64,000 nt of DNA from DYJK01 sp040755055 (lineage in GTDB: Bacteria > Bacteroidota > Ignavibacteria > Ignavibacteriales > Melioribacteraceae). Under the pieces are notes generated by a model. The model was not told the origin of the DNA and made no database searches. It saw only the letters and a program-made list of their open reading frames with translations. This document shows, in pieces, positions 16,818 to 26,406 of this stretch (positions within the stretch are counted from its first letter, which is position 1; each line of letters starts with the position of its first letter). A program made the translations under genes and the position numbers. The stretch lies in assembly GCA_040755055.1 (NCBI GenBank), contig JBFMBS010000015.1, forward strand, positions 1-64,000, in the 5' to 3' direction.

Positions 16818-17861
16818 ATGATAAGAGTAAGTATAGTTGGTGCGGCCGGTTATTCGGGATTAGAACTAATTAAATTGCTGATCAATCATCCCGAAGTTGA
16901 AATAATTAATTTGTTCGGGAATCGATCTGCCGGCAGCAGAATAGAAGAGATTCATCCCTTGTTAAGAGGAATGATATCTATGGAAATAGAGACTTTCAAC
17001 GAACCCGCGCTGAATGAAATAGATTTATTGTTTGTTGCGCTTCCATCGGGACAAGCGATTCCGTTTGTCAAAAATGCTTTTGAGAGTGGTGTAAAGGTAA
17101 TTGATTTAGGTGGCGATTTTAGATTGAATGATGTTGCTGAGTATAAACAATATTACAAACATGATCATTCAGCGCCGGGACTATTAAATAAAGCGGTTTA
17201 CGGGTTAAGTGAGTGGAATGAAAATGAAATCGCAAATGCCGGAATTATTGCTAACCCGGGATGTTATCCAACCAGCATTCTGCTTCCATTAACTCCTTTG
17301 CTAAAGGACGGTTTGGTTGATAAAGAATTTGTGAGCATAGTTTCTTATAGCGGAACGTCGGGTGCCGGTAAATCAGTTTCGGAAAATATGATTTTTGCAG
17401 AAGTGAATGAAAGCGTTCGTGCATATAAGGTGGGCAGTCATCAGCATATACCCGAAATAAAATTGTATCTGAAAAAATTTAGTAATGTTCAAACGAATAT
17501 TTCTTTTGTACCGCATCTTCTTCCGGCTACAAGGGGTATCTATACAACTATTCAGGTAAAACTAGACAAGAATGCAAATGAGAAATTATGCATAGAAACA
17601 TTAAACAAATATTATGATAATTCACAATTTATTAGAATCGTTTATCCTTCTATCCCGGAAATGAAAAATGTAGCGCACTCAAACTTTTGTGATATAGGTT
17701 TTACGATTAATGGTAATATAATTACAATAATCTCTACAATAGATAATTTAATCAAAGGAGCTGCCGGTCAAGCAGTTCAAAACATGAACATTATGTTTGG
17801 CCTTGACCAAACGGAAGGATTGTTAAAATGTTCAAAGAAGAAATTGTATCAAGCGAATTAA
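16818..17861 (+). CDS. argC: N-acetyl-gamma-glutamyl-phosphate reductase
   Basis: A 347-residue enzyme for the third step of arginine synthesis, NADPH-dependent reduction of N-acetylglutamyl phosphate. The N-terminal Rossmann motif is GAAGYSGLELIKLL. The catalytic cysteine is in IANPGCYPTS, and SYSGTSGAGKS and HQHIPEI belong to the active site. It is the first gene of the arg operon and is led by the ArgR-overlapped promoter. It overlaps argJ by 34 bases if argJ begins at 17828. Confidence 0.96.
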   Translation: MIRVSIVGAAGYSGLELIKLLINHPEVEIINLFGNRSAGSRIEEIHPLLRGMISMEIETFNEPALNEIDLLFVALPSGQAIPFVKNAFESGVKVIDLGGDFRLNDVAEYKQYYKHDHSAPGLLNKAVYGLSEWNENEIANAGIIANPGCYPTSILLPLTPLLKDGLVDKEFVSIVSYSGTSGAGKSVSENMIFAEVNESVRAYKVGSHQHIPEIKLYLKKFSNVQTNISFVPHLLPATRGIYTTIQVKLDKNANEKLCIETLNKYYDNSQFIRIVYPSIPEMKNVAHSNFCDIGFTINGNIITIISTIDNLIKGAAGQAVQNMNIMFGLDQTEGLLKCSKKKLYQAN

Positions 17862-19051
17862 TAGACATGAAAACAAATTTACCCAAGGGATTTAAATCCG
17901 CCGGGATACATTGCGGTATAAAAAAATATAAAAAAGATCTGGCTTTAATTTATTCCGATTACCCGGCAACAGCCGCCGGTGTGTTTACGTTAAATAAAGT
18001 GCAAGCTGCGCCGGTTTTAATTACCAAAAAACATTTAGCTGAAAGTGATGCCATACAAGCTATAATAGTTAATAGCGGAAACGCAAACGCTTGTACCGGT
18101 GAACGGGGTTATTTTGATGCTTCGCTAATGGCGGAAAGAACCGCCGAAGTGTTGGGAATAAGTTCGGAATCTGTTCTTGTAGCTTCTACCGGTGTTATAG
18201 GTGAACCATTGCCCATGGATAAAGTACTAAAAGGAATAAGTACGATTAAAAATTTTTTTGTTGATGGAGATGAAAGGGATGCAGCACATGCAATAATGAC
18301 AACCGATACGTTTCTCAAATCAGAATCAACATCATTTTTAATTGATGGTATAGAAGTTACAATAAGCGGTATTGCAAAAGGTTCGGGGATGATTCATCCC
18401 AACATGGCTACTATGCTCGGTTTTGTTACTACCGATGCGGCGGTAGAAAAAAGTGTTTTGCAATCACTATTGAAAAAAACTAACGAACAAACTTTTAATA
18501 GAATTGTTGTTGATGGTGATACGAGCACAAACGACATGGTATTGTTGCTGGCTAACGGTGCTTCAGGCGCAGAGATTCAAGAAGAGAGCGAATCGTATCA
18601 AATATTTGAAGAAGAACTTTTTAAGCTGCTTAAAAAACTTGCTATCGATATTGTTAAAGATGGTGAAGGTGCAACAAAATTGATTGAAGTAAAAGTTGAG
18701 GGTGCTTTAACGGAAAGTGATGCGGAAAAGGCAGCAAGAACAATTTCTCTTTCACCGCTTGTTAAAACTGCAATACACGGTGAAGACGCTAACTGGGGAA
18801 GAATTATCGCCGCTGTCGGTTATTCGGGGATCGAGTTTGACCCGGCAAAATTCGAAATAATTATTAATGGTACTCAAATTTTACAACAGAACTATATTGT
18901 AACATTGCCAAATGCCGAAGCAAATAAAACCTTACAGCATAGGCATATTGATTTATTGGTCAAACTGAATTCAGGGAATGCAAACGCAACATGCTGGACG
19001 TGTGATTTTTCCGAAGAGTATGTAAAGATTAACGGGAGTTATAGAACGTGA
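17828..19051 (+). CDS. argJ: Bifunctional glutamate N-acetyltransferase / amino-acid acetyltransferase
   Basis: A 407-residue enzyme that transfers acetyl from acetylornithine to glutamate and so closes the acetyl cycle. The self-cleavage site is HPNMATMLGF, with the nucleophile Thr195 (counting from 17828). KGSGMIHP and GEDANWGRI are also family marks. The ATG at 17828 has a GGAAGGAT ribosome binding site inside argC; the next ATG, at 17867, lies just past the argC stop but has none, so the overlapping start is preferred. It ends 4 bases inside argB. No argA is present, in keeping with the cyclic pathway. Confidence 0.95.
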   Translation: MFKEEIVSSELIDMKTNLPKGFKSAGIHCGIKKYKKDLALIYSDYPATAAGVFTLNKVQAAPVLITKKHLAESDAIQAIIVNSGNANACTGERGYFDASLMAERTAEVLGISSESVLVASTGVIGEPLPMDKVLKGISTIKNFFVDGDERDAAHAIMTTDTFLKSESTSFLIDGIEVTISGIAKGSGMIHPNMATMLGFVTTDAAVEKSVLQSLLKKTNEQTFNRIVVDGDTSTNDMVLLLANGASGAEIQEESESYQIFEEELFKLLKKLAIDIVKDGEGATKLIEVKVEGALTESDAEKAARTISLSPLVKTAIHGEDANWGRIIAAVGYSGIEFDPAKFEIIINGTQILQQNYIVTLPNAEANKTLQHRHIDLLVKLNSGNANATCWTCDFSEEYVKINGSYRT

Positions 19052-19896
19052 CATTTCCAATTTTCAAAAAAGAAGATGTGCTGATAGAAGCACTACCGTA
19101 CATTCAGCAGTTTGAAGGGAAAACTTTTGTTATTAAGTACGGCGGCGCTGTGATGGAACAAGAAAATTTGAAATCGATGATTGCTCAAGATGTAACTCTG
19201 CTTCGTAAGATTGGGATTAATATTGTTGTTATTCACGGCGGTGGAAAAGAGATTACCTCGCTTTCTAATAAACTGAATTTAAAAACCAATTTTGTTAACG
19301 GGCAGCGTTATACCGACAATGAAACGCGCGAAGTCGTTCAAATGGTCCTTGCCGGGTCAGTTAATAAAGATATTGTAAGAAGAATAAACGTTAACGGTGG
19401 AAGAGCAATTGGAATCAGTGGTGTTGACGGAAATCTTTTAAAAGTTAAAAAATATGATAAAGAAGATTTGGGATTTGTCGGCGAAGTAACCGATGTGAAT
19501 GATATACTTATTAAAAATTTATTGAAAGACGGTTACATGCCGGTAATTGCACCGCTTGGCGTTGATGAATTCGGAACAGTATATAATGTGAACGCAGATA
19601 TTGCCGCCGGTTCAATTGCCGGTGCTATTGATGCAGTTAAACTTGTTTATATGAGCGATGTTGAAGGAGTAATTATAAACGACGAATTGGCGCCGCATCT
19701 GACTGAAAAGGAAGTGATTGAATTTATAAAAAGCGGCATTATTAACGGCGGAATGATCCCAAAAGTTGAATCGGCTTTAGGTGCGCTGGATTCCGGCGTC
19801 GGCAAAGTTCACATTGTGGATGGCAGAATTGAACATGCGCTTCTTCTTGAAATTTTTACGGAAGAAGGTGTGGGGACTGAAATAGTTAGTGATTAA
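19048..19896 (+). CDS. argB: Acetylglutamate kinase
   Basis: A 282-residue amino-acid kinase that phosphorylates N-acetylglutamate. Marks are KYGGAVM near the start, VIHGGGKEI, and the late GGMIPKVESALGAL. The start is a GTG or nearby codon overlapping the end of argJ. It is followed by a strong hairpin and a 112-base gap before argR. The N-terminal extension of arginine-inhibited hexameric forms is short here, so feedback control cannot be judged. Confidence 0.95.
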   Translation: MTFPIFKKEDVLIEALPYIQQFEGKTFVIKYGGAVMEQENLKSMIAQDVTLLRKIGINIVVIHGGGKEITSLSNKLNLKTNFVNGQRYTDNETREVVQMVLAGSVNKDIVRRINVNGGRAIGISGVDGNLLKVKKYDKEDLGFVGEVTDVNDILIKNLLKDGYMPVIAPLGVDEFGTVYNVNADIAAGSIAGAIDAVKLVYMSDVEGVIINDELAPHLTEKEVIEFIKSGIINGGMIPKVESALGALDSGVGKVHIVDGRIEHALLLEIFTEEGVGTEIVSD

Positions 19897-19906
19897 ATTC
19901 CGTGGA

Positions 19907-19924
19907 GTCCGGCGGTTGCCGGAC
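19907..19924 (+). other. GC-rich hairpin between argB and argR
   Basis: GTCCGGC (19907-19913) and GCCGGAC (19918-19924) form a perfect 7-bp stem with a GGTT loop. It has no T run, so it may be an mRNA processing or stability element, or part of a dispersed repeat, rather than a terminator. Confidence 0.45.
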
Positions 19925-20008
19925 AACTAAGAAACTCCTAATTTGTATTGGTAAGAGATTCTTTTCCCCGACTATGTCGGTATCAGAATTACAAAGAGGA
20001 GAAATGCA

Positions 20009-20470
20009 ATGAGTAAAAAAATTGAAGATATCAGCAAACGTCACTCGCTCATTAAAACGTTGATCAATTCACAAGCGATTCACAACCAGACACAGTTTGT
20101 AAAACTTTTGAAGCAGAGCGGGATTAAAGTAACACAAGCAACTTTATCAAGAGATTTAAATGAACTTGGCGTGGTACGCGTTCCTACTTCCGAAGGTGCG
20201 GTTTATAAAATTGCTGAATCCGGCGCCCAGAACGCTATTAAAAATCACATAGCCGAGGAAGTGGTCTCTATTGATTGTAACGAACAGTTGATTGTGCTTA
20301 AAACTTTTACCGGGAGGGCACAAGGTGTTGCTGTATTTCTTGACAAACAAAATCATCTGGAAATACTTGGCACGATTGCCGGTGACGATACAATACTTGT
20401 AATTCCGCGTTCAATCAAAAAATTAAAAACAGTAATAGAACAATTAAAAATAATATTAGGAATAACTTAA
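20009..20470 (+). CDS. argR: Arginine repressor
   Basis: A 153-residue ArgR/AhrC regulator. The N-terminal winged helix contains the recognition segment VTQATLSRDLNELG. The C-terminal half has the trimerisation and arginine-binding motif GTIAGDDTILVI. It starts behind AGAGGAGAA. It sits inside the operon it is expected to control; the ARG box pair at 16761-16794 is its likely target. It ends one base before argG. Confidence 0.95.
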   Translation: MSKKIEDISKRHSLIKTLINSQAIHNQTQFVKLLKQSGIKVTQATLSRDLNELGVVRVPTSEGAVYKIAESGAQNAIKNHIAEEVVSIDCNEQLIVLKTFTGRAQGVAVFLDKQNHLEILGTIAGDDTILVIPRSIKKLKTVIEQLKIILGIT

Positions 20471-20471
20471 A

Positions 20472-21698
20472 ATGAGTAAGAACAAAATAGTTGTTGCATA
20501 TTCCGGCGGTTTGGATACCTCGGTTATGGTTAAGTGGCTCAAAGATAATTATGATGCCGAGATAATTACGTTCACCGGAAATTTGGGACAAACTAAAGAA
20601 CTAGTTGGACTTGAAGAAAAAGCAAAAAAATCAGGCGCATCAAAATCATACATAATAGATCTAACAAAAGAATTTTTGGAAGAGTATGCATTCCCGGCAT
20701 TGCGTGCCGGCGCGATGTACGAAGATGCATATCCAATGGCTTGTTCACTCGGTCGTCCGCTTCTTGCAAAAACACTTGTTGATATTGCAAAAATGGAAAA
20801 TGCAAACATGGTTGCACACGGCTGTACCGGTAAAGGAAATGATCAAGTACGTTTTGAAGTTACCGTCGGCGCACTCGCTCCGGATATTGTTAACATTGCG
20901 CCGTTGAGATCATGGGAATTTAAAAGCCGCGAAGAAGAAATTGATTACGCAAAAGTGAACAACATTCCGGTTGCTGCAACAAAAGATAATCCTTATTCGA
21001 TCGATGAAAATATTTGGGGCACGGCAATTGAATGCGGAGTTTTGGAAGACCCGATGGCTGAACCTCCGGCTGATGCGTTCCAGCATACCGTTGCACCGGA
21101 AGATGCACCGGACGAATCAGAAGTTGTTACAATCGAATTTGAAAAAGGAAACCCGGCGGCTGTTAACGGAGCGCCGCTTGATAGTGTTTCTCTTGTTAAA
21201 CTTCTTAATGATATAGGCGGAAAGCATGGAGTCGGCAGAATCGATATGATTGAAAATAGATTGGTTGGAATTAAATCGCGCGAAGTTTATGAAGCACCGG
21301 CTGGGATGATTTTGCATTTCGCACATAAAGAATTGGAAAGAATCACTCTCGAAAAATCCGTGTCGCATTATAAAAATCTCGTTGTTCAGGAATACGCAAA
21401 TTTGATTTATAACGGTTTGTGGTACACACCTCTGCGCGAAGCACTTCAGGCATTTATCGATAAAACACAAGAGAAAGTAACGGGGCTTGTAAAAGTTAGA
21501 TTGTACAAAGGCACAATTCGAATTGCGGGCAGAACTTCTCCGTATTCATTGTACGATCCCGAACTTGCAACATACACAGCCGCAGATCAATTTGATCACA
21601 AAGCTTCGGAGGGGTTTATCAAAATTTTCGGATTGCCGTACAAAACAATTTGCAGAGTCGAACAAAAAGCCAAAGCTTCGGAAAAGCAGTTGGTATAA
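20472..21698 (+). CDS. argG: Argininosuccinate synthase
   Basis: A 408-residue enzyme joining citrulline and aspartate with ATP. The P-loop motif is AYSGGLDTSVM at residues 7-17. The segments AHGCTGKGNDQVRFE and SPYSLYDPELATY are characteristic. It starts directly after argR and is followed by a 29-bp palindrome at 21712. Codon use here and in argH is richer in GC at third positions than the first arg genes, a mild difference only. Confidence 0.96.
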   Translation: MSKNKIVVAYSGGLDTSVMVKWLKDNYDAEIITFTGNLGQTKELVGLEEKAKKSGASKSYIIDLTKEFLEEYAFPALRAGAMYEDAYPMACSLGRPLLAKTLVDIAKMENANMVAHGCTGKGNDQVRFEVTVGALAPDIVNIAPLRSWEFKSREEEIDYAKVNNIPVAATKDNPYSIDENIWGTAIECGVLEDPMAEPPADAFQHTVAPEDAPDESEVVTIEFEKGNPAAVNGAPLDSVSLVKLLNDIGGKHGVGRIDMIENRLVGIKSREVYEAPAGMILHFAHKELERITLEKSVSHYKNLVVQEYANLIYNGLWYTPLREALQAFIDKTQEKVTGLVKVRLYKGTIRIAGRTSPYSLYDPELATYTAADQFDHKASEGFIKIFGLPYKTICRVEQKAKASEKQLV

Positions 21699-21711
21699 TT
21701 TTGTGCTAATA

Positions 21712-21740
21712 GTAGGGAACGCAAACTTTGCGTTCCCTAC
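21712..21740. repeat. 29-bp GTA...TAC palindromic repeat between argG and argH
   Basis: The arms GTAGGGAACGCAAA and TTTGCGTTCCCTAC are perfect 14-bp inverted copies around one central base. The element has the same length and ends as those at 6862 and 37801. It could act as an mRNA stabiliser or attenuator inside the operon. Confidence 0.75.
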
Positions 21741-21803
21741 AACTTTACAGTTTCATCAATCTCAATTAACTTACCACCAATAAAAAATCACGAAGAAGAA
21801 TTT

Positions 21804-23195
21804 ATGGCAATCTGGAACAGTAGATTCAAAAAACCGCTCGCGGAAATTGCTCTCAAGTTTACCTCATCGATTGATATCGACGGAAAGCTATACAACGAAG
21901 ATATTGACGGAAGCAAAGCGCATGTTCAAATGCTGGCAAAGCAGAAAATTATTTCATCAAGCGACAGCAAAAAAATCATTAAAGCGCTCGAAGAAATCAG
22001 AAAAGAAATTTCTTCCGGCAAACTTGCCCGTCCGGTAGGCGGGTTGAAATTAGATTGGCGTAAAGAAGATATTCATTCGTTGATAGAAGAACGGCTTGTA
22101 GAAAAAATTGGGGACGTTGGGAAAAAATTACATACGGCACGAAGCAGAAACGATCAAGTTGCACTTGATGAACGGCTTTACATGCGGAAAGAAATCAAAG
22201 AGCTGATAAAATTAACCCGGACTATTCAAAAAACGTTTCTCAAAAAAGCTGAACAATACAAAACAACTATTCTTCCCGGTTACACACATTTGCAGCGTGC
22301 ACAGCCGCTTTTGTTTGCACATCAATTGATTGCCTATGTTTCAATGTTTGACCGCGACGTTGAACGCTTGAACGATTGTTTGAAACGCGCTGATAAATCT
22401 CCGCTTGGCGCAGCAGCGCTTGCCGGCACAACATTAAACACTGATAGAAATCTTGCTGCAAAACTTCTTGGTATGAATGGTATTGTTGAGAATTCTCTCG
22501 ATGCAGTCAGCAGTCGCGATGTGATGATCGAATTAATTAGCGCATGTTCAATTATTATGATGCACCTCAGCAGATTTTCGGAAGAAATGGTTTTGTGGAG
22601 TTCGCAAGAATTTGGTTTTGCCGATATCGATGATTCGTTTGCAACTGGAAGCAGTTTGATGCCGCAGAAAAAAAATCCCGATATTGCCGAGCTTGTGCGT
22701 GGAAAAGTTGGAAGAGTTTACGGCTCGTTATTCGGGCTTCTCACGATTATGAAATCACTCCCCCTTGCTTACAACCGTGATATGCAAGAGGATAAAGTAC
22801 ATCTCCTTGAAGCGGTGAACACAACAAAAGATTGTTTACTGCTGTCGTCTGAATTGTTGAAACACACGAACTTCAATAAAGGGAGATTCGAAAAAGAACT
22901 GGATGGCGATCTTTCGCTTGCAACGGAACTTGTTGATTATCTTGTACGCAAAAATGTTCCTTTCAGGGAAGCACATCATATTGTCGGAAAGGTTGTATCG
23001 GTTTGCTGGGATCAAAATAAAAAGCTGAATGAAATATCACTTGCCGGTTATAAAAAAATCTCACAAAAATTTGAGCAAGATGTTTATAAATATCTCACTG
23101 CACGCTCAAGTGTTGCAAATCGCAAATCGTCCGGCAGCACTTCGCCCAAAGAAGTTGAGAAGCAACTAAACTTCTGGAAGAAAAAATTGAAGTGA
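21804..23195 (+). CDS. argH: Argininosuccinate lyase
   Basis: A 463-residue enzyme that splits argininosuccinate into arginine and fumarate, the last step of the pathway. The fumarase-superfamily signature GSSLMPQKKNPD is intact, as are TARSRNDQVALD and the substrate-binding HLQRAQPLLFAH. It begins 105 bases after argG, across a palindromic repeat. It is the last gene of the operon; argD and argF are not in the window. Confidence 0.96.
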   Translation: MAIWNSRFKKPLAEIALKFTSSIDIDGKLYNEDIDGSKAHVQMLAKQKIISSSDSKKIIKALEEIRKEISSGKLARPVGGLKLDWRKEDIHSLIEERLVEKIGDVGKKLHTARSRNDQVALDERLYMRKEIKELIKLTRTIQKTFLKKAEQYKTTILPGYTHLQRAQPLLFAHQLIAYVSMFDRDVERLNDCLKRADKSPLGAAALAGTTLNTDRNLAAKLLGMNGIVENSLDAVSSRDVMIELISACSIIMMHLSRFSEEMVLWSSQEFGFADIDDSFATGSSLMPQKKNPDIAELVRGKVGRVYGSLFGLLTIMKSLPLAYNRDMQEDKVHLLEAVNTTKDCLLLSSELLKHTNFNKGRFEKELDGDLSLATELVDYLVRKNVPFREAHHIVGKVVSVCWDQNKKLNEISLAGYKKISQKFEQDVYKYLTARSSVANRKSSGSTSPKEVEKQLNFWKKKLK

Positions 23196-23255
23196 GTTGT
23201 TGCACAGCTTCTCAAAATTCTTGCTGTTAACTGAATGATTCAATAGGGCACAGAA

Positions 23256-23372
23256 CTTGCCTGGCGGCAGTCAGGTTTTCGCAGATTTAATCCGCTATGA
23301 TTCGCCTAACTTGCTTGCTGCAAGCTCGCCCATCTCTGGCGGACAAGTCTGTGTTATCCGCGTTCTATTTTT
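23256..23372. repeat. Composite intergenic repeat after argH
   Basis: The gap contains a GCCTGGCGGCAGTCAGG palindrome-like word, TAACTTGCTTGCTGCAAGC (23307-23325, also at 14781-14799), and GTGTTATCCGCGTTCTATTT (23351-23370). The last is found as an exact reverse complement at 31039-31058, and its CCGCGTTCTATTTTT part at 14804-14818. No gene is present between 23196 and 23466. Confidence 0.6.
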
Positions 23373-23466
23373 TTTTCTCTAACTATCCCCACAATCTCGA
23401 TTAGCAATTTACAATCTAACAATAAAAACCTATCTTTCAGTCAGTATAGTTTTAATAAAATTAAAA

Positions 23467-25023
23467 ATGCGTGAAGAAAAGGGCAGACCTTTTATTTCAA
23501 ATAAATCGAACAGTCGTAACAAAATAAATAGAATAACAGATTCAGCACTCGCGTTCGAGAAATTGTGGGAGAGCGAAGAGAGTCTCCGCGTATTGATGAA
23601 CTCAAATCCCGAAGCAGTATTTATTCTCGATCGCGAAGGGAATTTTGTTGCGGCGAACGAAAAGTGCGCACAGCGATTCGGCAAACCGGTCGAAGAGCTT
23701 ATCGGCACAAATGTTTTTTCTTATCTCACACCGGAAATTGCAGAGAAGAGAAAAGCAAAAGTCGATGAAGTAATTAGAACCGGCAAGCCGCTCCGATTCG
23801 ACGACATGCGTAACAACCGCTACTACGATAATTATCTCCATCCGATTTTTGACTCGCAAGGCAGTTTAATCAGAATTGCAGTTTGGGTAATCGATTTTAC
23901 AGAAAGGAAACAAGCACTCGATGCACTCAAAGCAAGCGAAGAAAAATTTCGCGAGATAGCGGAAAACATTCAGGATATTTTTTGGGTAAGAAAAGGTGAC
24001 GAACTGTTTTATGTGAGCCCAGCTTACGAAATAATTTGCGGTAAAACTTGCCAGAGTCTTTATGATAACCCGAATTCATTTATTGAAGCGGTTCACCCCG
24101 ATGATTTTGAACGCGTCATAAAAAGTCTTAGCTCCGATCAATATCAAAGAGAGGGAAAGTTTGATGAAGAGTTTAGAATCATCCGTCCGGATGGAGAAAT
24201 CAAATGGATCTGGTCCAGAACTTTTCCGGTTAAGAGAGATAATGAAGTAATTAGGACAGTCGGCATTGCCGAAGACATCACGCTTCTTAAAAAGGCAGAA
24301 GAAGATATTCAAAACGCATACAAAAAAGAGAAGGAACTTAACGAACTCAAGTCGCAGTTTATTTCGATGGTGTCGCACGAGTTCCGTACGCCGCTCGGAT
24401 TAATTCTCTCTTCGGCAGAACTGCTTCAAAAGTATGGAGCGAAATGGGATGAAGAAAAAAGGAACGAACAATTTGGGAGAATTAAAAAAGCTATTGCGAA
24501 TCTAACCGGGTTGATGGAAGATATAATTATCATCGGCGGCGAAGAAACCGGCAAAATAAAAATTACTCCGACTGAAACCGGTCTTGTTTTGTTAATCAAA
24601 GAAATTATTGAAGAAGTGAAAGTAAGTCAAAACGAACAAGCAGCAATTAATTTTGAGTACCCCAATTCTAATATAAAAATCTTTGCAGATGAAAAATTAT
24701 TGCGGCAAATTTTTCTGAATCTAATTTTGAATGCAGTGAAATACTCAAAGCCGGAGAAAAAGATTTCTATAAAACTTCAACCGGATGCTGATAAAATCTA
24801 TTTTGCAATTGAAGATGAAGGAATCGGCATTTCCTATGAAGATTTGAAAAATATTTTTGAACCATTTGCACGCGGAAGCAACACCGGCAAAACAAAAGGG
24901 AGCGGACTCGGACTTGCAATCGTTAAACAAGCTGTTGAACTTCTGCGCGGCGAGATAAAAGTAGAAAGCAAATTAAACGAAGGCACTAAATTTTCTGTAA
25001 CGCTGCCGAGAGAAATCTTGTGA
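23467..25023 (+). CDS. PAS-domain sensor histidine kinase (soluble)
   Basis: A 518-residue kinase without membrane helices. Two PAS domains cover about 32-155 and 160-285. The phosphoacceptor is His304 in MVSHEFRTPLG. The HATPase domain (about 400-517) shows LNLILNAVKYS (N box), EDEGIGIS (G1) and GSGLGLAIV (G2). It probably passes phosphate to the LytTR regulator encoded 59 bases downstream. The signal bound by the PAS domains is unknown; no heme or flavin residues can be identified with confidence. Confidence 0.9.
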   Translation: MREEKGRPFISNKSNSRNKINRITDSALAFEKLWESEESLRVLMNSNPEAVFILDREGNFVAANEKCAQRFGKPVEELIGTNVFSYLTPEIAEKRKAKVDEVIRTGKPLRFDDMRNNRYYDNYLHPIFDSQGSLIRIAVWVIDFTERKQALDALKASEEKFREIAENIQDIFWVRKGDELFYVSPAYEIICGKTCQSLYDNPNSFIEAVHPDDFERVIKSLSSDQYQREGKFDEEFRIIRPDGEIKWIWSRTFPVKRDNEVIRTVGIAEDITLLKKAEEDIQNAYKKEKELNELKSQFISMVSHEFRTPLGLILSSAELLQKYGAKWDEEKRNEQFGRIKKAIANLTGLMEDIIIIGGEETGKIKITPTETGLVLLIKEIIEEVKVSQNEQAAINFEYPNSNIKIFADEKLLRQIFLNLILNAVKYSKPEKKISIKLQPDADKIYFAIEDEGIGISYEDLKNIFEPFARGSNTGKTKGSGLGLAIVKQAVELLRGEIKVESKLNEGTKFSVTLPREIL

Positions 25024-25045
25024 TAGTGATCGTAGAAAAAAAATA

Positions 25046-25083
25046 AAAGCCCTTCCCTTTGGGAAGGGGTGGGATGGGCTTTA
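25046..25083 (+). other. Hairpin repeat covering the ribosome binding region of the LytTR regulator
   Basis: CCTTCCC and GGGAAGG (25051-25067) pair around TTT, with an outer AAAGCCC/GGGCTTT pairing. The structure contains the G-rich stretch that would serve as ribosome binding site for the start at 25083. Confidence 0.5.
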
Positions 25084-25847
25084 TGTACAAAATTCTCATA
25101 GTAGAAGACGACGAATCATACCTTGACAATATAAAGATTCTTCTTGAAGAAGAAGGTTACACTGTTATAACAGCTGTGAATGGCGCTGAGGGAATTCGAC
25201 TAGCATCCAAAGAAAATCCGGAACTAATTATTTGCGATATAATGATGCCGGATATCAGCGGGCATTCGGTACTTGAAGAATTACGGAAGCGGCAGAAAAC
25301 AAAATTTGTTCCGTTTATTTTTCTCACCGCTAAATCATCGGCAAGCGATGTGCGCGAAGGAATGAATCTCGGCGCGGATGATTACCTCACCAAACCGTTT
25401 TTAGCCAATGATCTTCTTAAAGCTGTTGAAACCCGTCTCGAAAAATATAAACTGCTTCTCAAAGTTGTAAATCAGTCAAAAAATCCCGGCGAAGAAAAAA
25501 CAAAACTCGATCACGATAATTATGTTTTGCTTCCGGCCGGTAAGAATTATGAAATGATCTACGTAGAAGATATTGTCTGCATAACTTCGGAAGGAGTTTA
25601 TACAAATGTCTTCACAAAAGAAGGAAAGAAAGTTTTGATGAGGAAACTTTTGAAGGAATGGGAAAAAACTCTGCCTGAAAAAAAATTTGTACGTGTGCAC
25701 AAATCAACTCTCGTAAATCTGGTTTATGTTAACAAAATTGAAAAGTGGTTTAACGGTTCGTTCAAACTGCTGCTCAAAAATTTTTCCGAACCGCTCATCG
25801 TAAGCCGGAGATACTCGTCGCTGCTCAAAAAGAATTTGATGGTTTAG
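25083..25847 (+). CDS. LytTR family response regulator
   Basis: A 254-residue regulator. The receiver domain covers 1-120 with the acidic pair in VEDDES, the phosphorylation site Asp52 in ICDIMMPD, and Lys in YLTKPF. The C-terminal 150-254 is a LytTR DNA-binding domain (DIVCITSEGVYTNVFTKEGKKVLMRK split; FVRVHKSTLVNL; IVSRRYSSLLKK). I use the ATG at 25083 (MYKILIVEDD); in-frame TTG 25059 and ATG 25074 would add residues encoded by the hairpin repeat. It is paired with the upstream PAS kinase and may control the following globin-DUF4331 genes. Confidence 0.9.
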   Translation: MYKILIVEDDESYLDNIKILLEEEGYTVITAVNGAEGIRLASKENPELIICDIMMPDISGHSVLEELRKRQKTKFVPFIFLTAKSSASDVREGMNLGADDYLTKPFLANDLLKAVETRLEKYKLLLKVVNQSKNPGEEKTKLDHDNYVLLPAGKNYEMIYVEDIVCITSEGVYTNVFTKEGKKVLMRKLLKEWEKTLPEKKFVRVHKSTLVNLVYVNKIEKWFNGSFKLLLKNFSEPLIVSRRYSSLLKKNLMV

Positions 25848-25974
25848 CATTTCATTTCGCAAAATCTGCCGGATATTACACAAGTCCACCGCTTATTACA
25901 TTAACATTCATTTCTTAATCATCACTAAAGATATTAGAGCCGTAAAAATTTTTTTCCTTTTCAGAAAAAGGAGA

Positions 25975-26373
25975 ATGAAAACAATTCTTGTTATTGGAAA
26001 TGAGGGCTCGATAAAAGACTCGGTAAACAGAGCAGTAAAAGAAAACGGATGGCGGATTAATTACTGCACCGATGCCTCTTTTGAAATCAAACGAATAATC
26101 CGGCAGTTACCCGATTTAATTATTGCCGATCTAACTTCTCTAAGCAGTGAAAAAGCCGGATTGCTGATGCACCTTAAATCGAGTGTTTCATTTTCGTTTG
26201 TCCCGGTTCTGTTAATAGATGATTCAAAACAACAAGCGAATAAAAAAGTGGATCTAAAAAATTTGTTTGACGACGGACTTATTTATTCTTTTTCAAAACC
26301 TTTTACAAGCAAAGAACTTTTAACGCAGATAAAAAATATTATCAGACAAACGGAAACTATAAATCCGTGGTGA
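25975..26373 (+). CDS. Degenerate receiver-domain protein
   Basis: A 132-residue single-domain protein with the receiver fold. Asp52 (IIADLTSL) and the late lysine (FSKPF) are kept, but the N-terminal acidic pair that binds Mg2+ is replaced: the first strand reads ILVIGNEGS. It may therefore not be phosphorylated normally. Its ribosome binding site AAGGAG lies in the 3' arm of a hairpin (25952-25975). It sits between the LytTR regulator and the globin gene on the same strand. Confidence 0.72.
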   Translation: MKTILVIGNEGSIKDSVNRAVKENGWRINYCTDASFEIKRIIRQLPDLIIADLTSLSSEKAGLLMHLKSSVSFSFVPVLLIDDSKQQANKKVDLKNLFDDGLIYSFSKPFTSKELLTQIKNIIRQTETINPW

Positions 26374-26406
26374 TAATCTTAAATCAAAAAATAAACGGAG
26401 GTTAAC

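Noticed and set aside
21523..21783. Reading frame overlapping the argG 3' end and the repeat
   Set aside because: It runs in another frame of argG, has biased composition and no ribosome binding site.
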